This document shows, piece after piece, positions 24,802 to 32,594 of a stretch of 41,590 nt of DNA. Made by a program: the position numbers and the translations under genes. The notes beneath the pieces are model-generated. The model was given only the letters and a program-made list of their open reading frames with translations. It searched no databases and was not told where the DNA came from. How positions within the stretch are numbered: the first letter of the stretch is position 1; each line of letters opens with the position of its first letter. The stretch is from Clostridia bacterium DTU025 (GTDB lineage: Bacteria > Bacillota > DTU025). The stretch covers positions 1,687-43,276 of the forward strand of contig LFSP01000038.1 in assembly GCA_001513145.1 (NCBI GenBank), written 5' to 3'.

Positions 24802-26043
24802 CTACCTTCCGAAGGTCGGACCGCCGCCCGGCCCTCCGCCAGTCATCGGCACGGCCGGTGCCGCTACGCCAGCCGCAGGCATTGACACGACTCCAGGCGA
24901 CGTGACCACTACCCGCTGCTGCGACTGCGACGTTCGGCCGCGCAGGTTGTTCAGGATGTTCTGCCACGAAGAGCCCCGGCTGGAGCTTGGAACGGCCCTT
25001 GGGTTCGCCACCGCCACCATCTCCCCAAGCGAGACCCCTTCCACGATCTGCGTGCCTGAGTCCGCCGATAGCCCCACCGTCACCGGCCTCATCTCCACCG
25101 TGCCGTCTGACTTGTATATCATCACGAAAGTTCTCCCACCCATGGACTGCAGTGCCGCATTGGGCACGATCAGCGCGTTCTCCACCCTGTTCGCGACTAT
25201 GCTCGCCTCCGCGCTCATGCCCGGCAGCACCCTGCCGAACGTGTCGTCAAGCCTGATGTCCACGTCGTATACCACCACGCCCTGCCTGGTCTGGCCTATC
25301 CTGCCGATGAACGACACCACGCCGGTGAACACCTGGTTGCCCAGCGCGTCGAAGGTCACCTCCGCAGGCTGGCCCACCTGGATCGTCCCGACATCGTACT
25401 CGTCCACCGTCACCCTGACCACCAGATCCGCTATCTCCGTGATCACCGCGGCAACGGCGCCCGACGCCATAGACTGCCCCGCTACAGCGTTGAGCGTGCT
25501 GACGACCCCTCCCACAGGGGCCCTGACCTCGCCCTCACCCTTACGTGTCACCAGCTTATCCAGCTTCAGCTGCGAGATCTCCAGCGCCTCCCGCGCCTGC
25601 GCCACATCTGACTCCGCCGACCTGAGCTCGGACGCCGTCGCAGCGCCCTTCTCATGCAGACCGCGGATCTTCGCCAGCTTCTCCGTGGCCGCAGCGAGGT
25701 TCTCCCGCTTCTGCCGCACGTCGGCCTCTGCCTGTTGCACGTCGGCCTCGTTGGGCTCCAGCCTCACCAGCACCTCCCCGGCACTCACCACGTCACCCTG
25801 GCCCACCAGAGTCTCCGCCACCACGCCGCCTTTGGGAGCGTACACGTTGGTGGTCTTCAGCGCCTGAACGTTCCCTGTGGCGTAGATGTCGGTGGAGAGC
25901 TGTCCCTGCCTTACCGGAATCGGAACATATGGGTTAACGGCTCCGCTCGATGCGGACTTCGACCTTGCGCGCCACACCACGCCGGCGCCGATGACTAAGA
26001 CCGCGATCAGGAGAAGGCCTACGGCCACTCGCTTTCGCCTCAT
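24802..26043 (-). CDS. Periplasmic adaptor (membrane fusion protein, MacA/HlyD-like)
   Basis: Adaptor of 413 aa with an N-terminal signal anchor (about residues 6-24), a split biotinyl-lipoyl domain around a coiled-coil hairpin (about 80-180, including ADVQQAEADVRQKRENLAAA), then beta-barrel and membrane-proximal domains (VANRVENALIVPNAALQ). A Gly/Pro-rich C-terminal tail is present. The ATG at 26041-26043 follows GGGGG; the extra upstream codons are not family-like. A perfect -35 hexamer TTGACA at 26096-26101 lies upstream without a convincing -10, so a separate promoter from the pgs genes is possible. It bridges the MacB pump to TolC. Confidence 0.92.
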   Translation of the reverse strand: MRRKRVAVGLLLIAVLVIGAGVVWRARSKSASSGAVNPYVPIPVRQGQLSTDIYATGNVQALKTTNVYAPKGGVVAETLVGQGDVVSAGEVLVRLEPNEADVQQAEADVRQKRENLAAATEKLAKIRGLHEKGAATASELRSAESDVAQAREALEISQLKLDKLVTRKGEGEVRAPVGGVVSTLNAVAGQSMASGAVAAVITEIADLVVRVTVDEYDVGTIQVGQPAEVTFDALGNQVFTGVVSFIGRIGQTRQGVVVYDVDIRLDDTFGRVLPGMSAEASIVANRVENALIVPNAALQSMGGRTFVMIYKSDGTVEMRPVTVGLSADSGTQIVEGVSLGEMVAVANPRAVPSSSRGSSWQNILNNLRGRTSQSQQRVVVTSPGVVSMPAAGVAAPAVPMTGGGPGGGPTFGR

Positions 26044-26156
26044 ACGAATAAACCCCCGTTCGTCTCTGTCTGCTATCAAGACTAACGGAGGCATGTGTCA
26101 AGTATGTGAACAAGGCATGAACGTTTATCGTTGTTGGAGACTGCGGCGGTTCTTGC

Positions 26157-27269
26157 CTACTGAGGGGGAAGGGCCCTGCGCTTCGTCTGCGGAAGTGGAA
26201 CAACCAACAGCGCCAACGCCACCACGAGACCGACGGCCGCGTACGCCTTCTGGTACCTAGTCTCATAGTAAACGAGGCTCGTTCCCGGCTCAGGCAGGGG
26301 GATAGGATCCACCGGGATGCCGCTCTTCGCCGCCAGGCCCTGGATGTTCAAGAAGTGAATGACGGGAATGCCGCGGTTGATGAACTCGTACACCAGGCCC
26401 ATATCCGGAGCGTCCACCTTCACGGGCGGTTCCAGCACCAGCCCGTTAGGGAACTCCAGCGATGCCAGGGTCGAGCCGTAGTTCGGCTCGGCCCCACCGA
26501 TGTTGATGAAGGCCCTGATCTCGCCTGCGGCGCGGTATACTTCCAGCCTCTGCCTGATGCTGTCCACCGCGTCCTCGGGAAGTATGAGCCTGTGGCCAGA
26601 CCTTTCGGCTATCTCCAGCAGGATGGGCCGTCCGTCGATGAATATCCCAACCCTGCCCGTGTCCTCGAGGCCTCCCAGCGACACCGCAGCCGGGACGTAC
26701 GGGAACACCCCGGCTTCCCGCAGGGCATCTATCATCTCCACGCACGTGATCCCCGGCACGTTGGCGCCGTACTCGGAGGCCCCAAGGGACGCTATGATGA
26801 CCGGCTCCACCCCTGTGGCCCAACACGCCGAGAGCACCGCAACGATGATCCCAGGGAAAGACCCGCTGGCTCCCACAGCCACCTTGTCGCCTGCCTCAAG
26901 CCCGAGCTCGTGGAAGTACCTCACCGTCAGCGCCGCGAAGTCGGGGTTGGTGGCGGTGCGCTTCGCCAGCAGGTTCCCAGGGGTGGTGGTGATCTCCGTG
27001 AGCTCATCGCCGATGAGTCCCGTAACATTGAGATCCTCAGGGCTCAGAGGGATTCCCACCGATAGCCTGTGGGCCTTCACCGCCTCCGATGCCTCCAGCA
27101 TCTTCCGCGCGGCTCGGAGCATGACGTCGTACTCCTCGTGCTTGCCCATATACGACGTGGAGAAGGTCAACTGCAGCGCCAACGTCACCACTGCCAGGGA
27201 CGCAACCGCCCGCAGCACGCTCCCTCTCCTGGACTTGAGTTTCACCCTTGCTACCACCATCGTCATCAT
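26157..27269 (-). CDS. pgsW: Poly-gamma-glutamate system protein
   Basis: Protein of about 370 aa of the family annotated as poly-gamma-glutamate system protein. A hydrophobic helix near the N-terminus (about 14-34) and another near the C-terminus (KAYAAVGLVVALALLVVPLP) anchor a large extracytoplasmic domain. Two adjacent ATGs (27267-27269 and 27264-27266) share a GGGTGG ribosome-binding site; the long upstream frame overlaps pgsC and is rejected. It is the third gene after pgsB and pgsC. Its biochemical role is not established; position suggests export or processing of the polymer. Confidence 0.8.
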   Translation of the reverse strand: MMTMVVARVKLKSRRGSVLRAVASLAVVTLALQLTFSTSYMGKHEEYDVMLRAARKMLEASEAVKAHRLSVGIPLSPEDLNVTGLIGDELTEITTTPGNLLAKRTATNPDFAALTVRYFHELGLEAGDKVAVGASGSFPGIIVAVLSACWATGVEPVIIASLGASEYGANVPGITCVEMIDALREAGVFPYVPAAVSLGGLEDTGRVGIFIDGRPILLEIAERSGHRLILPEDAVDSIRQRLEVYRAAGEIRAFINIGGAEPNYGSTLASLEFPNGLVLEPPVKVDAPDMGLVYEFINRGIPVIHFLNIQGLAAKSGIPVDPIPLPEPGTSLVYYETRYQKAYAAVGLVVALALLVVPLPQTKRRALPPQ

Positions 27270-27295
27270 CAGCCACCCGACATCCACATCCCGGG

Positions 27296-27724
27296 TCAGA
27301 ACATCAGTATCAACGCGAGACGGACGATCCCGGCCACCACCACGACGGACAGCGCGGTCTTGAAGAAGCCCTGCTTGTAGCTGTCGTTGGCGATGAGGCC
27401 GGGCACTATGTACCCCACCGCTCTGAAATCCTGCCCCAGCTGCGGCATCCACATCACCGCTCGGCTTACGATCCATCCCACCAGAAGGCCACCGAGAACG
27501 TTGGCCATGAACCGCCGTCTGCCGAAGAGCACCACGTAGTTGGACAACACGGTGACCAACAGATACGTAAGCCCTCCCACCGCCAAGGTGGCGGCCACTC
27601 TCACGGGCTGGTCCATGTAAAGCGCAAGGTAGCCGGGGCTGATGAGACCGCCTGACAGAAGCCCAGCGGCCTCGCTCACCACGAAACTAAGGATTATGCC
27701 AAGTGTAATTGACGCGTTGATCAT
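27296..27724 (-). CDS. pgsC: Poly-gamma-glutamate synthesis protein PgsC/CapC
   Basis: Membrane protein of 142 aa beginning MINASITLGIILSFVVSEA, the family length and pattern with about four transmembrane helices and the conserved GLISPGYLALYMDQP loop and GYIVPGLIAND segment. Its ATG (27722-27724) overlaps the pgsB stop as ATGA. With PgsB it forms the membrane synthetase that joins glutamate through gamma-carboxyl links in Bacillus-type systems. Confidence 0.92.
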   Translation of the reverse strand: MINASITLGIILSFVVSEAAGLLSGGLISPGYLALYMDQPVRVAATLAVGGLTYLLVTVLSNYVVLFGRRRFMANVLGGLLVGWIVSRAVMWMPQLGQDFRAVGYIVPGLIANDSYKQGFFKTALSVVVVAGIVRLALILMF

Positions 27725-28902
27725 GCGCTCACAGCCCCCGTCCTCGCAGCGATTTCCTCCGTAAGCGAGCTCCCTGCCCCCTTCATGTTGCCGACCAGGA
27801 ACAGGATGGCCGATCCACCCTCGGGCACGCGCGCCGCCACCTGCTGAAGTATCTCGGCGGGCCGCCTGGAGCCCAGGGCTAGAACCACTGGCGCCTTTCC
27901 CGCCGGAGTGAGCCGCACCGCCAGACGCTGCAAGTCCCCGACATAGAACAAGCAGTCCACGGGGAGGCTCGCCGCCATCCTGGACATCTCCTCCACCCTG
28001 TGCGGACGGTCGCTCCTGTTGTTCACCATTACGAACGTTCGGTCGTGGTCGGAAACGTGCGGTTCGACGAAATCTTCCCACATCTTCAGCGTGGACTCGA
28101 CGTCATTGGCGGCGAATGCGTTCACGATTCGCAGCGATCTCCCATCCACCGCCAGACTGACCACCGGGCTCACGCCTGGATCAGGCAGCGCCTGCACCAT
28201 GCCCCTCAGCGCTATGGCCCGATCCACCCCCGCCAGCTCGCACGCCAGCAGCGCCAGCGCGACGTTCTCGGCGAAAGACGTGTACCGGAACTGAGCCAGC
28301 TCCTCTTCACTCACGGAGGCCGGATCCGCTAGGTGCAGCGACGCGTCTCGCCTCGCACACTCTTGCCGTATCACGTCCAGGTGCGGCCCGTCGAGGGTCA
28401 CAAGCTTCCCCCGGTCCGGAACGGTGAGGGCCAGGGTCTCGGCCACATCCTCAAGCCCCGGCCCCATCACCTCGAGGTGGTCAGGCCTTATGTTGGTGAT
28501 GACCCCTATCGTGGAACGCACCAGCACATGCTCGTACACCGCCTGATTTTCCGGCGTCAACGCCATACACTCCACCACCAGGGCATCGGCGCCCTCGCCG
28601 AACGCGCGTTTGGCCACGGCGATGTGCTCTGATATCCTGGCGCGGCCCCTGCGTCTGATGGGTTCCTCCGAGCCGTCGGGCAGTATCAGCCTAGGGGCGG
28701 TGCCCGTCGTCTTGCCCACGGTGCGAAGGCCCCCAGACCTGAGCCCCGCCGCGATCAGCCTCGTTACAGTGGATTTGCCGCGGGTACCATTGACGTTGAT
28801 CCTGATGGGTATGGCCCTGATCCGGCGCTGGTGAAGCGTGTTCTCGACAACGCCAAGTGCGCCCAGGAGCATAGCAGCCACCGGCACAATCATACTGTTC
28901 AT
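27721..28902 (-). CDS. pgsB: Poly-gamma-glutamate synthase PgsB/CapB
   Basis: Mur-ligase-like amide ligase of 393 aa. After a hydrophobic N-terminal helix it shows the ATP-binding loop NVNGTRGKSTVTRLIAAGL, the AIIV-type VVECMALTPENQ segment and the NIRPDHLEVMGP motif. It is expected to activate the gamma-carboxyl of glutamate by phosphorylation and extend the chain. ATG at 28900-28902 follows AGAGG by five bases. It heads the minus-strand pgs operon opposite the plus-strand DUF6305 operon. Confidence 0.93.
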   Translation of the reverse strand: MNSMIVPVAAMLLGALGVVENTLHQRRIRAIPIRINVNGTRGKSTVTRLIAAGLRSGGLRTVGKTTGTAPRLILPDGSEEPIRRRGRARISEHIAVAKRAFGEGADALVVECMALTPENQAVYEHVLVRSTIGVITNIRPDHLEVMGPGLEDVAETLALTVPDRGKLVTLDGPHLDVIRQECARRDASLHLADPASVSEEELAQFRYTSFAENVALALLACELAGVDRAIALRGMVQALPDPGVSPVVSLAVDGRSLRIVNAFAANDVESTLKMWEDFVEPHVSDHDRTFVMVNNRSDRPHRVEEMSRMAASLPVDCLFYVGDLQRLAVRLTPAGKAPVVLALGSRRPAEILQQVAARVPEGGSAILFLVGNMKGAGSSLTEEIAARTGAVSA

Positions 28903-29004
28903 ATCAGCCTCTCGGCCCCCTGAACACCAATCATACTACAGCTGTGTAAATTCTTCATCTGGCAGGCAGGTTCCCTTCAGGTATTTGGTGGCCGTTCCAC
29001 TTGT

Positions 29005-29018
29005 CAATGCTAGCATTG
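29005..29018. promoter_or_regulatory. 14-bp palindrome in the divergent pgsB/DUF6305 control region
   Basis: CAATGCTAGCATTG is a perfect palindrome about midway between the divergent starts at 28902 and 29197. A second inverted repeat, ACTCCC/GGGAGT (29052-29077), lies next to it. The layout suits an operator controlling both arms. The 294-base spacer holds no convincing gene; an 86-codon minus frame crosses it without a family match. Confidence 0.45.
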
Positions 29019-29087
29019 CTTGCCATGGAGTGACTCTGGCGCCAGCAACTACACTCCCAAGAGTTCTTCTCAGGGAGTAGGCAAGTC

Positions 29088-29116
29088 TTGCTGCCCGTGG
29101 TGCATCATGATACAAT
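29088..29116 (+). promoter_or_regulatory. Sigma-A-like promoter of the DUF6305/deacylase operon
   Basis: TTGCTG (29088-29093), 17 bp, TACAAT (29111-29116). The -10 matches five of six bases. Predicted start near 29123 gives a leader of about 74 bases ending in the strong ribosome-binding site AAAGGAGA before the ATG at 29197. Confidence 0.55.
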
Positions 29117-29196
29117 TGCCATAGCTGAGGATACCTCCATAGCCTGCGCTTGCTCGGGTGTCCTGGGCATGAGCCTATTTTGAAAGGAGACTTCAA

Positions 29197-29814
29197 ATGA
29201 AGAAGATACCTATCTTATTGGCTCTGTTGGGAATCGTGATGCTTATCGGTGTGAGCCCCGCGATGGCGACGATCACCGGAACGTATCCCCCGCCCAAGTT
29301 CGAGTTCCCAATGCTTCTGAGCAACGCCGGTCAAGGGCCCGACGGCAAAGGCACGAGAACCATCATCAACTTCAATGCCGTCTCCAAGGAAGCAGTCAAA
29401 TATGAGGTAGACTACTTCTACAACGCCGAGCCACAGCCTGCCGACATCGCCGGATATAGGACCATCATCTTCGCCATAAGCTCCAGTGCCAAGGGTCTGG
29501 GAGCGTCGGGCATCACCATCGAGCAGGAGATCGCCAGGCTGAACAAGGTCGTGGATGAGGCCAAGAAGCTGGGCATCAAGATAGTCGCGCTGTGCCTCCA
29601 GTCAGGTACCAACAACCGCGGACTTCCCGGCAGCGCAGCTGAGCAGAGCATCGACGCTATAGCCCCTTACGCAGACTACATCATCGTCCACAAGGCCGCA
29701 GACAGCGATGGCAGGTTTACCTCCATAGCCGCCAAGAACAAAGTACCCATCACTTACTTCGACAACGGACTCACTGACATTCCTCAGATAGTGACAGAGA
29801 TGTTCTCCAAGTGA
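29197..29814 (+). CDS. Secreted DUF6305-like protein
   Basis: Protein of 205 aa with a clear signal peptide (about residues 1-25, ending SPAMA) and no lipobox Cys. The mature part is alpha/beta with an alternating strand-helix pattern: GYRTIIFAISSSAKGLGASG, then KKLGIKIVALCLQSG, then YADYIIVHKAADSDG and VPITYFDNGL. I recall this as the DUF6305 family; function unknown. It is first in an operon with a permease, and a stable hairpin follows its stop, a layout typical for a binding protein made in excess over its transporter. A role as ligand-binding component is inferred, not shown. Confidence 0.72.
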   Translation: MKKIPILLALLGIVMLIGVSPAMATITGTYPPPKFEFPMLLSNAGQGPDGKGTRTIINFNAVSKEAVKYEVDYFYNAEPQPADIAGYRTIIFAISSSAKGLGASGITIEQEIARLNKVVDEAKKLGIKIVALCLQSGTNNRGLPGSAAEQSIDAIAPYADYIIVHKAADSDGRFTSIAAKNKVPITYFDNGLTDIPQIVTEMFSK

Positions 29815-29820
29815 GTTACC

Positions 29821-29841
29821 TGCGCCCCGTCAAGGGGCGCA
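29821..29841 (+). terminator. Intra-operon hairpin after the DUF6305 gene
   Basis: TGCGCCCC pairs perfectly with GGGGCGCA (8 bp, five-base loop) seven bases after the stop codon. No T tract follows, so partial attenuation or 3' protection of the upstream message is likelier than full termination. The next gene's ribosome-binding site starts about 10 bases later. Confidence 0.55.
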
Positions 29842-29860
29842 ATCTGTGGGGGTAAGAAAG

Positions 29861-31159
29861 ATGTCCATGACTCTTCAGACCACGTATACGCTGGCGGCAA
29901 TGGTAGCAACGTTCGTGATCAGCAGTTGGAAATCGCGATCCCCCGAGATCTCCATGGTCATCACCGCCGTCGTCGGCGCGCTGGTCGCAGGATTCGGATT
30001 TCCGGTGCGACTGCTGGTGGAAGGCACTCTCACCTACATAGACCTGGCCCTCCAGTTCATCACCGCATCGCTCTTCATGAACTTCTATGCTGAAATAGGA
30101 GCCACCAATGCCCTGGTGCGCAACCTGGTCGCAAGGTTCTACGACAACAAGTGGCTGATGCTCTTCCTCCTGGCCTTCGTCATGTTGATCCCCGGTGCTA
30201 TCACCGGTGCCGGCAGCGTGTCGATATTGGTGGTCGGGGGCCTAGTGGCCACGGTGCTTGAGTTCATGGGCTTTCCACCTGCGCGCAGAGCCGCGTTCGT
30301 GTTCATCATGGCGATCCTTTCGGCGGCTGCGCCCCCGATCAACCTGTGGGCAATGCTCATGGCCGCTGGCGCCAACATGCCCTATGTCGGCTTCAACACC
30401 ATACTTCTCCTGCCTGTATTGGCTGTCGCAATATTCTCAGTATTCTACTTCGGCAGGGGCACCAAACCCAAGCCCAAAGCAGAGGTGCTTGCGGGACTGC
30501 CCTCCGCTGCCCGGGGGATGACCTGGTGGCGCCTGGCGCTGCCTTTCGCGCTGTTGCTCCTCTTGATCCTCCTGTCGCAGTACGCGGCGCACTCCATTCC
30601 CGTGATAGGCCTTCCCCTCACGTTCCTGCTGTGCGCGGTGCTGGTGATGCTGCTTGACCCCGAGCGCAGAGGCCTCAAGCGTTGGTACGACGTAACGATT
30701 CAGACCATGGAGAGCGTGTTCCCGTTGGTGGCGACGCTGGTCAGCGTTGGAGTACTCGTCAGCATGATGGCGCTCACTGGCGTGCGGGGCCTGATCGCCA
30801 TCAACTTCGTCACGTTGCCGATAGTCTGGATCTACGTCACCGCCCTGCTGTTCTGCCCCATAGCGCAGGGGTCCCTTTCGTACGGTAGCGCGGCGATCCT
30901 GGGAGTGCCGATCATCTTCCGGTTCAACTCGGTGGGAATAAACGTCACCGTGGTGACGGCGGCCCTTGCTTTGATGTTCCCACTCGGAGACTGCGTGCCT
31001 CCGTCGAGGATAGTGGCAAGGCTGAGCATCGAGAAAGTAGGCTTCAAAGGCTCGTACATGGAGTTCATAAGGGCCATCGCGGTGCCCTGGTGCGTTCTGG
31101 CTATCGTCGCCCTGACGATGCTCATCTTCCCGAGGGTGTTCGTCCCACTGACGATGTAG
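29861..31159 (+). CDS. TRAP/DctM-like membrane permease
   Basis: Membrane protein of 432 aa with about 11-12 hydrophobic segments, no signal peptide, and a layout like the TRAP large subunit (DctM) and other ion-transporter-superfamily carriers. Typical features are two re-entrant-like Gly/Ser/Pro-rich regions, ITGAGSVSILVVGG with SAAAPPINLWAMLMAAGAN in the first half, and a mirrored segment (LMFPLGDCVPPSR) in the second. The ATG at 29861 follows GGGGGTAAG; an upstream in-frame GTG is less likely. It probably moves an organic acid or amino-acid-like substrate, with the preceding secreted protein as possible binding partner. Confidence 0.75.
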   Translation: MSMTLQTTYTLAAMVATFVISSWKSRSPEISMVITAVVGALVAGFGFPVRLLVEGTLTYIDLALQFITASLFMNFYAEIGATNALVRNLVARFYDNKWLMLFLLAFVMLIPGAITGAGSVSILVVGGLVATVLEFMGFPPARRAAFVFIMAILSAAAPPINLWAMLMAAGANMPYVGFNTILLLPVLAVAIFSVFYFGRGTKPKPKAEVLAGLPSAARGMTWWRLALPFALLLLLILLSQYAAHSIPVIGLPLTFLLCAVLVMLLDPERRGLKRWYDVTIQTMESVFPLVATLVSVGVLVSMMALTGVRGLIAINFVTLPIVWIYVTALLFCPIAQGSLSYGSAAILGVPIIFRFNSVGINVTVVTAALALMFPLGDCVPPSRIVARLSIEKVGFKGSYMEFIRAIAVPWCVLAIVALTMLIFPRVFVPLTM

Positions 31160-31180
31160 AGAGGCAGAGGAGGGAGTCAA

Positions 31181-31354
31181 ATGGTCTTTCTGCAGGAGGT
31201 TATCAGACATATATACTTCGCCATGACCGCTTTCTTCGGGTTGCTTCTCTTGAGGGGACTGTTCAAGCGGGACACCCGTAAGAGCTTGATATACGACATA
31301 GTCTACGCATACACCATAATCCCATTTCTGCTGCGCGCGCTGCACATTAGGTGA
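31181..31354 (+). CDS. Small two-helix membrane protein (57 aa)
   Basis: A 57-codon gene with a strong ribosome-binding site (GGAGGGAG, 5 bases before the ATG), 21 bases after the permease stop and 12 before the deacylase start. The product starts MVFLQEVIRHIYFAMTAFFG and has two hydrophobic segments (about 10-26 and 38-54) split by a basic loop LFKRDTRKS. I do not recognise a family. Its place next to a DctM-like permease recalls the small DctQ subunit of TRAP systems, though it has two helices where DctQ has four. Confidence 0.75.
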   Translation: MVFLQEVIRHIYFAMTAFFGLLLLRGLFKRDTRKSLIYDIVYAYTIIPFLLRALHIR

Positions 31355-31366
31355 GGAGGAAGGCAG

Positions 31367-32524
31367 ATGAACGGCTCTAACATCAGAAAGCTCATCATGT
31401 TGCTGGCCTTCCTCGTCATCGCCGGTTTCGCGGCAGCGGAGTTCCTGGATCTGAGGCACTACAAGGAAACGGTGGTCGTATCGGAGGCCTTTACTGAAAA
31501 GCGCATGCTGTCGGAATGGCTGCCGAACCTCAAGAACACCTGGGGCGACACCCCTGTTTACTTCTATGACTCGGGAAAGCCCGGGGCCACCGTGCTGATC
31601 TACGGCGGTGCCCACCCCTATGAGCCCGCAGGTAGCCTCGCTGTCTACGTTATCATGGAGAACCTGAAGCTCAACAACGGCAGGGTCATCCTGGTACCCA
31701 GGGCCGACATGAGCGCATCCACCCAAGGCATCGTGGGGCACGCGTATCCTCAGTACCTGCATATCCCCACTTCCTGGGGGCAGAAAGTGTACAGGATCGG
31801 CGACAGGGAGACAGCCCCCCTCGACCAGTGGCCTGACCCGTTCACCTACGTGCACTACCCGTCAGGGCAGAACCTGGCCTATCAAGACCTGAGGAACTTC
31901 AACCGCACCTTCCCTGGAAGGCCCAACGGCACCCTGACCGAGCGCATGTCCTACGCCTTCATGGAGCTCATCAGGAACGAGAAGGTAGACCTCACCATCG
32001 ACTTCCACGAGGCGTCGCTGATGTACCCCGTGGTGGACACCTACGTGGCGCACCAGAGAGCTGAGGATCTCGCTTTCATGGCGGCCATGTTATGTCAGGC
32101 AGAGATGCCCATGAGGAGCGAGGTGTCGCCCAAGAACCTGAGGGGCCTGACACACCGAGAGGTCGGTGACTACAGCGAGACTCTGTGCGTGCTGGTGGAG
32201 ACCGCCGAGCCCTTCATCGATAGGGTCGTGGGAAGGGTCACAGAGCAGCTGATGATAGACGGCAAGGACGAGTTCCTGCAGCGGGCAGCTGAGAAAGGTC
32301 TGCTTTACACGGACTACGACATCAACAACGCTCAGACCATCGACACCAGAGTCGGCCGGCTGTTGACCAGCGCGATAGAGCTGATCAACGTTTTCAACAT
32401 GATGTATCCAGATAGGGCCATCGACCTCTGGTTCCCGCGGTACACAGACATCATCACAAACGGCATGGGCTACTACCTCCACAACCCAGACGAAGCAGTT
32501 CCCTCACGAGTGTTCCTCAACTGA
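31367..32524 (+). CDS. Membrane-anchored M14/AstE-AspA-type zinc deacylase
   Basis: Protein of 385 aa of the succinylglutamate desuccinylase/aspartoacylase branch of M14 metalloenzymes. Zinc ligands are His83 and Glu86 (GAHPYEPAG) and His214 (IDFHEAS); Glu279 in LVETAEP is the likely catalytic base. The NFNRTFPG segment matches the substrate-carboxylate motif of aspartoacylases. An N-terminal hydrophobic anchor (about 8-25) puts the enzyme outside the membrane. GAGGAGG lies before the ATG. Given the neighbouring pgs genes it may cut or trim gamma-glutamyl chains or other N-acyl amino acids; this is inference. Confidence 0.85.
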   Translation: MNGSNIRKLIMLLAFLVIAGFAAAEFLDLRHYKETVVVSEAFTEKRMLSEWLPNLKNTWGDTPVYFYDSGKPGATVLIYGGAHPYEPAGSLAVYVIMENLKLNNGRVILVPRADMSASTQGIVGHAYPQYLHIPTSWGQKVYRIGDRETAPLDQWPDPFTYVHYPSGQNLAYQDLRNFNRTFPGRPNGTLTERMSYAFMELIRNEKVDLTIDFHEASLMYPVVDTYVAHQRAEDLAFMAAMLCQAEMPMRSEVSPKNLRGLTHREVGDYSETLCVLVETAEPFIDRVVGRVTEQLMIDGKDEFLQRAAEKGLLYTDYDINNAQTIDTRVGRLLTSAIELINVFNMMYPDRAIDLWFPRYTDIITNGMGYYLHNPDEAVPSRVFLN

Positions 32525-32540
32525 CAGAGCTTACGACGAC

Positions 32541-32569
32541 GGGGCCGTCCTCGAGATGAGGACGGCCCC
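32541..32569. terminator. Strong hairpin between convergent operons
   Basis: GGGGCCGTCCTC and GAGGACGGCCCC form a perfect 12-bp stem with a five-base loop, 17 bases after the deacylase stop and 26 before the stop of the convergent gene. Likely a bidirectional terminator, though neither side has a long T tract. Confidence 0.7.
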
Positions 32570-32594
32570 TGGTCCATCTATCATCGGCAGTAGA

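Noticed and set aside
26073-26101. Promoter for the efflux operon with perfect TTGACA at 26096
   Set aside because: No acceptable -10 at 16-18 bp; kept only as a remark under the adaptor gene.
28936-29196. Minus-strand 86-codon frame across the pgs/DUF6305 spacer
   Set aside because: It covers the plus-strand promoter and the palindrome and has no family match.
30437-31855. 472-codon minus-strand frame across the permease, the 57-aa gene and the deacylase
   Set aside because: His/Gln/Arg-rich antisense frame with no domains, opposite three plus-strand genes with ribosome-binding sites and recognisable motifs or topology.
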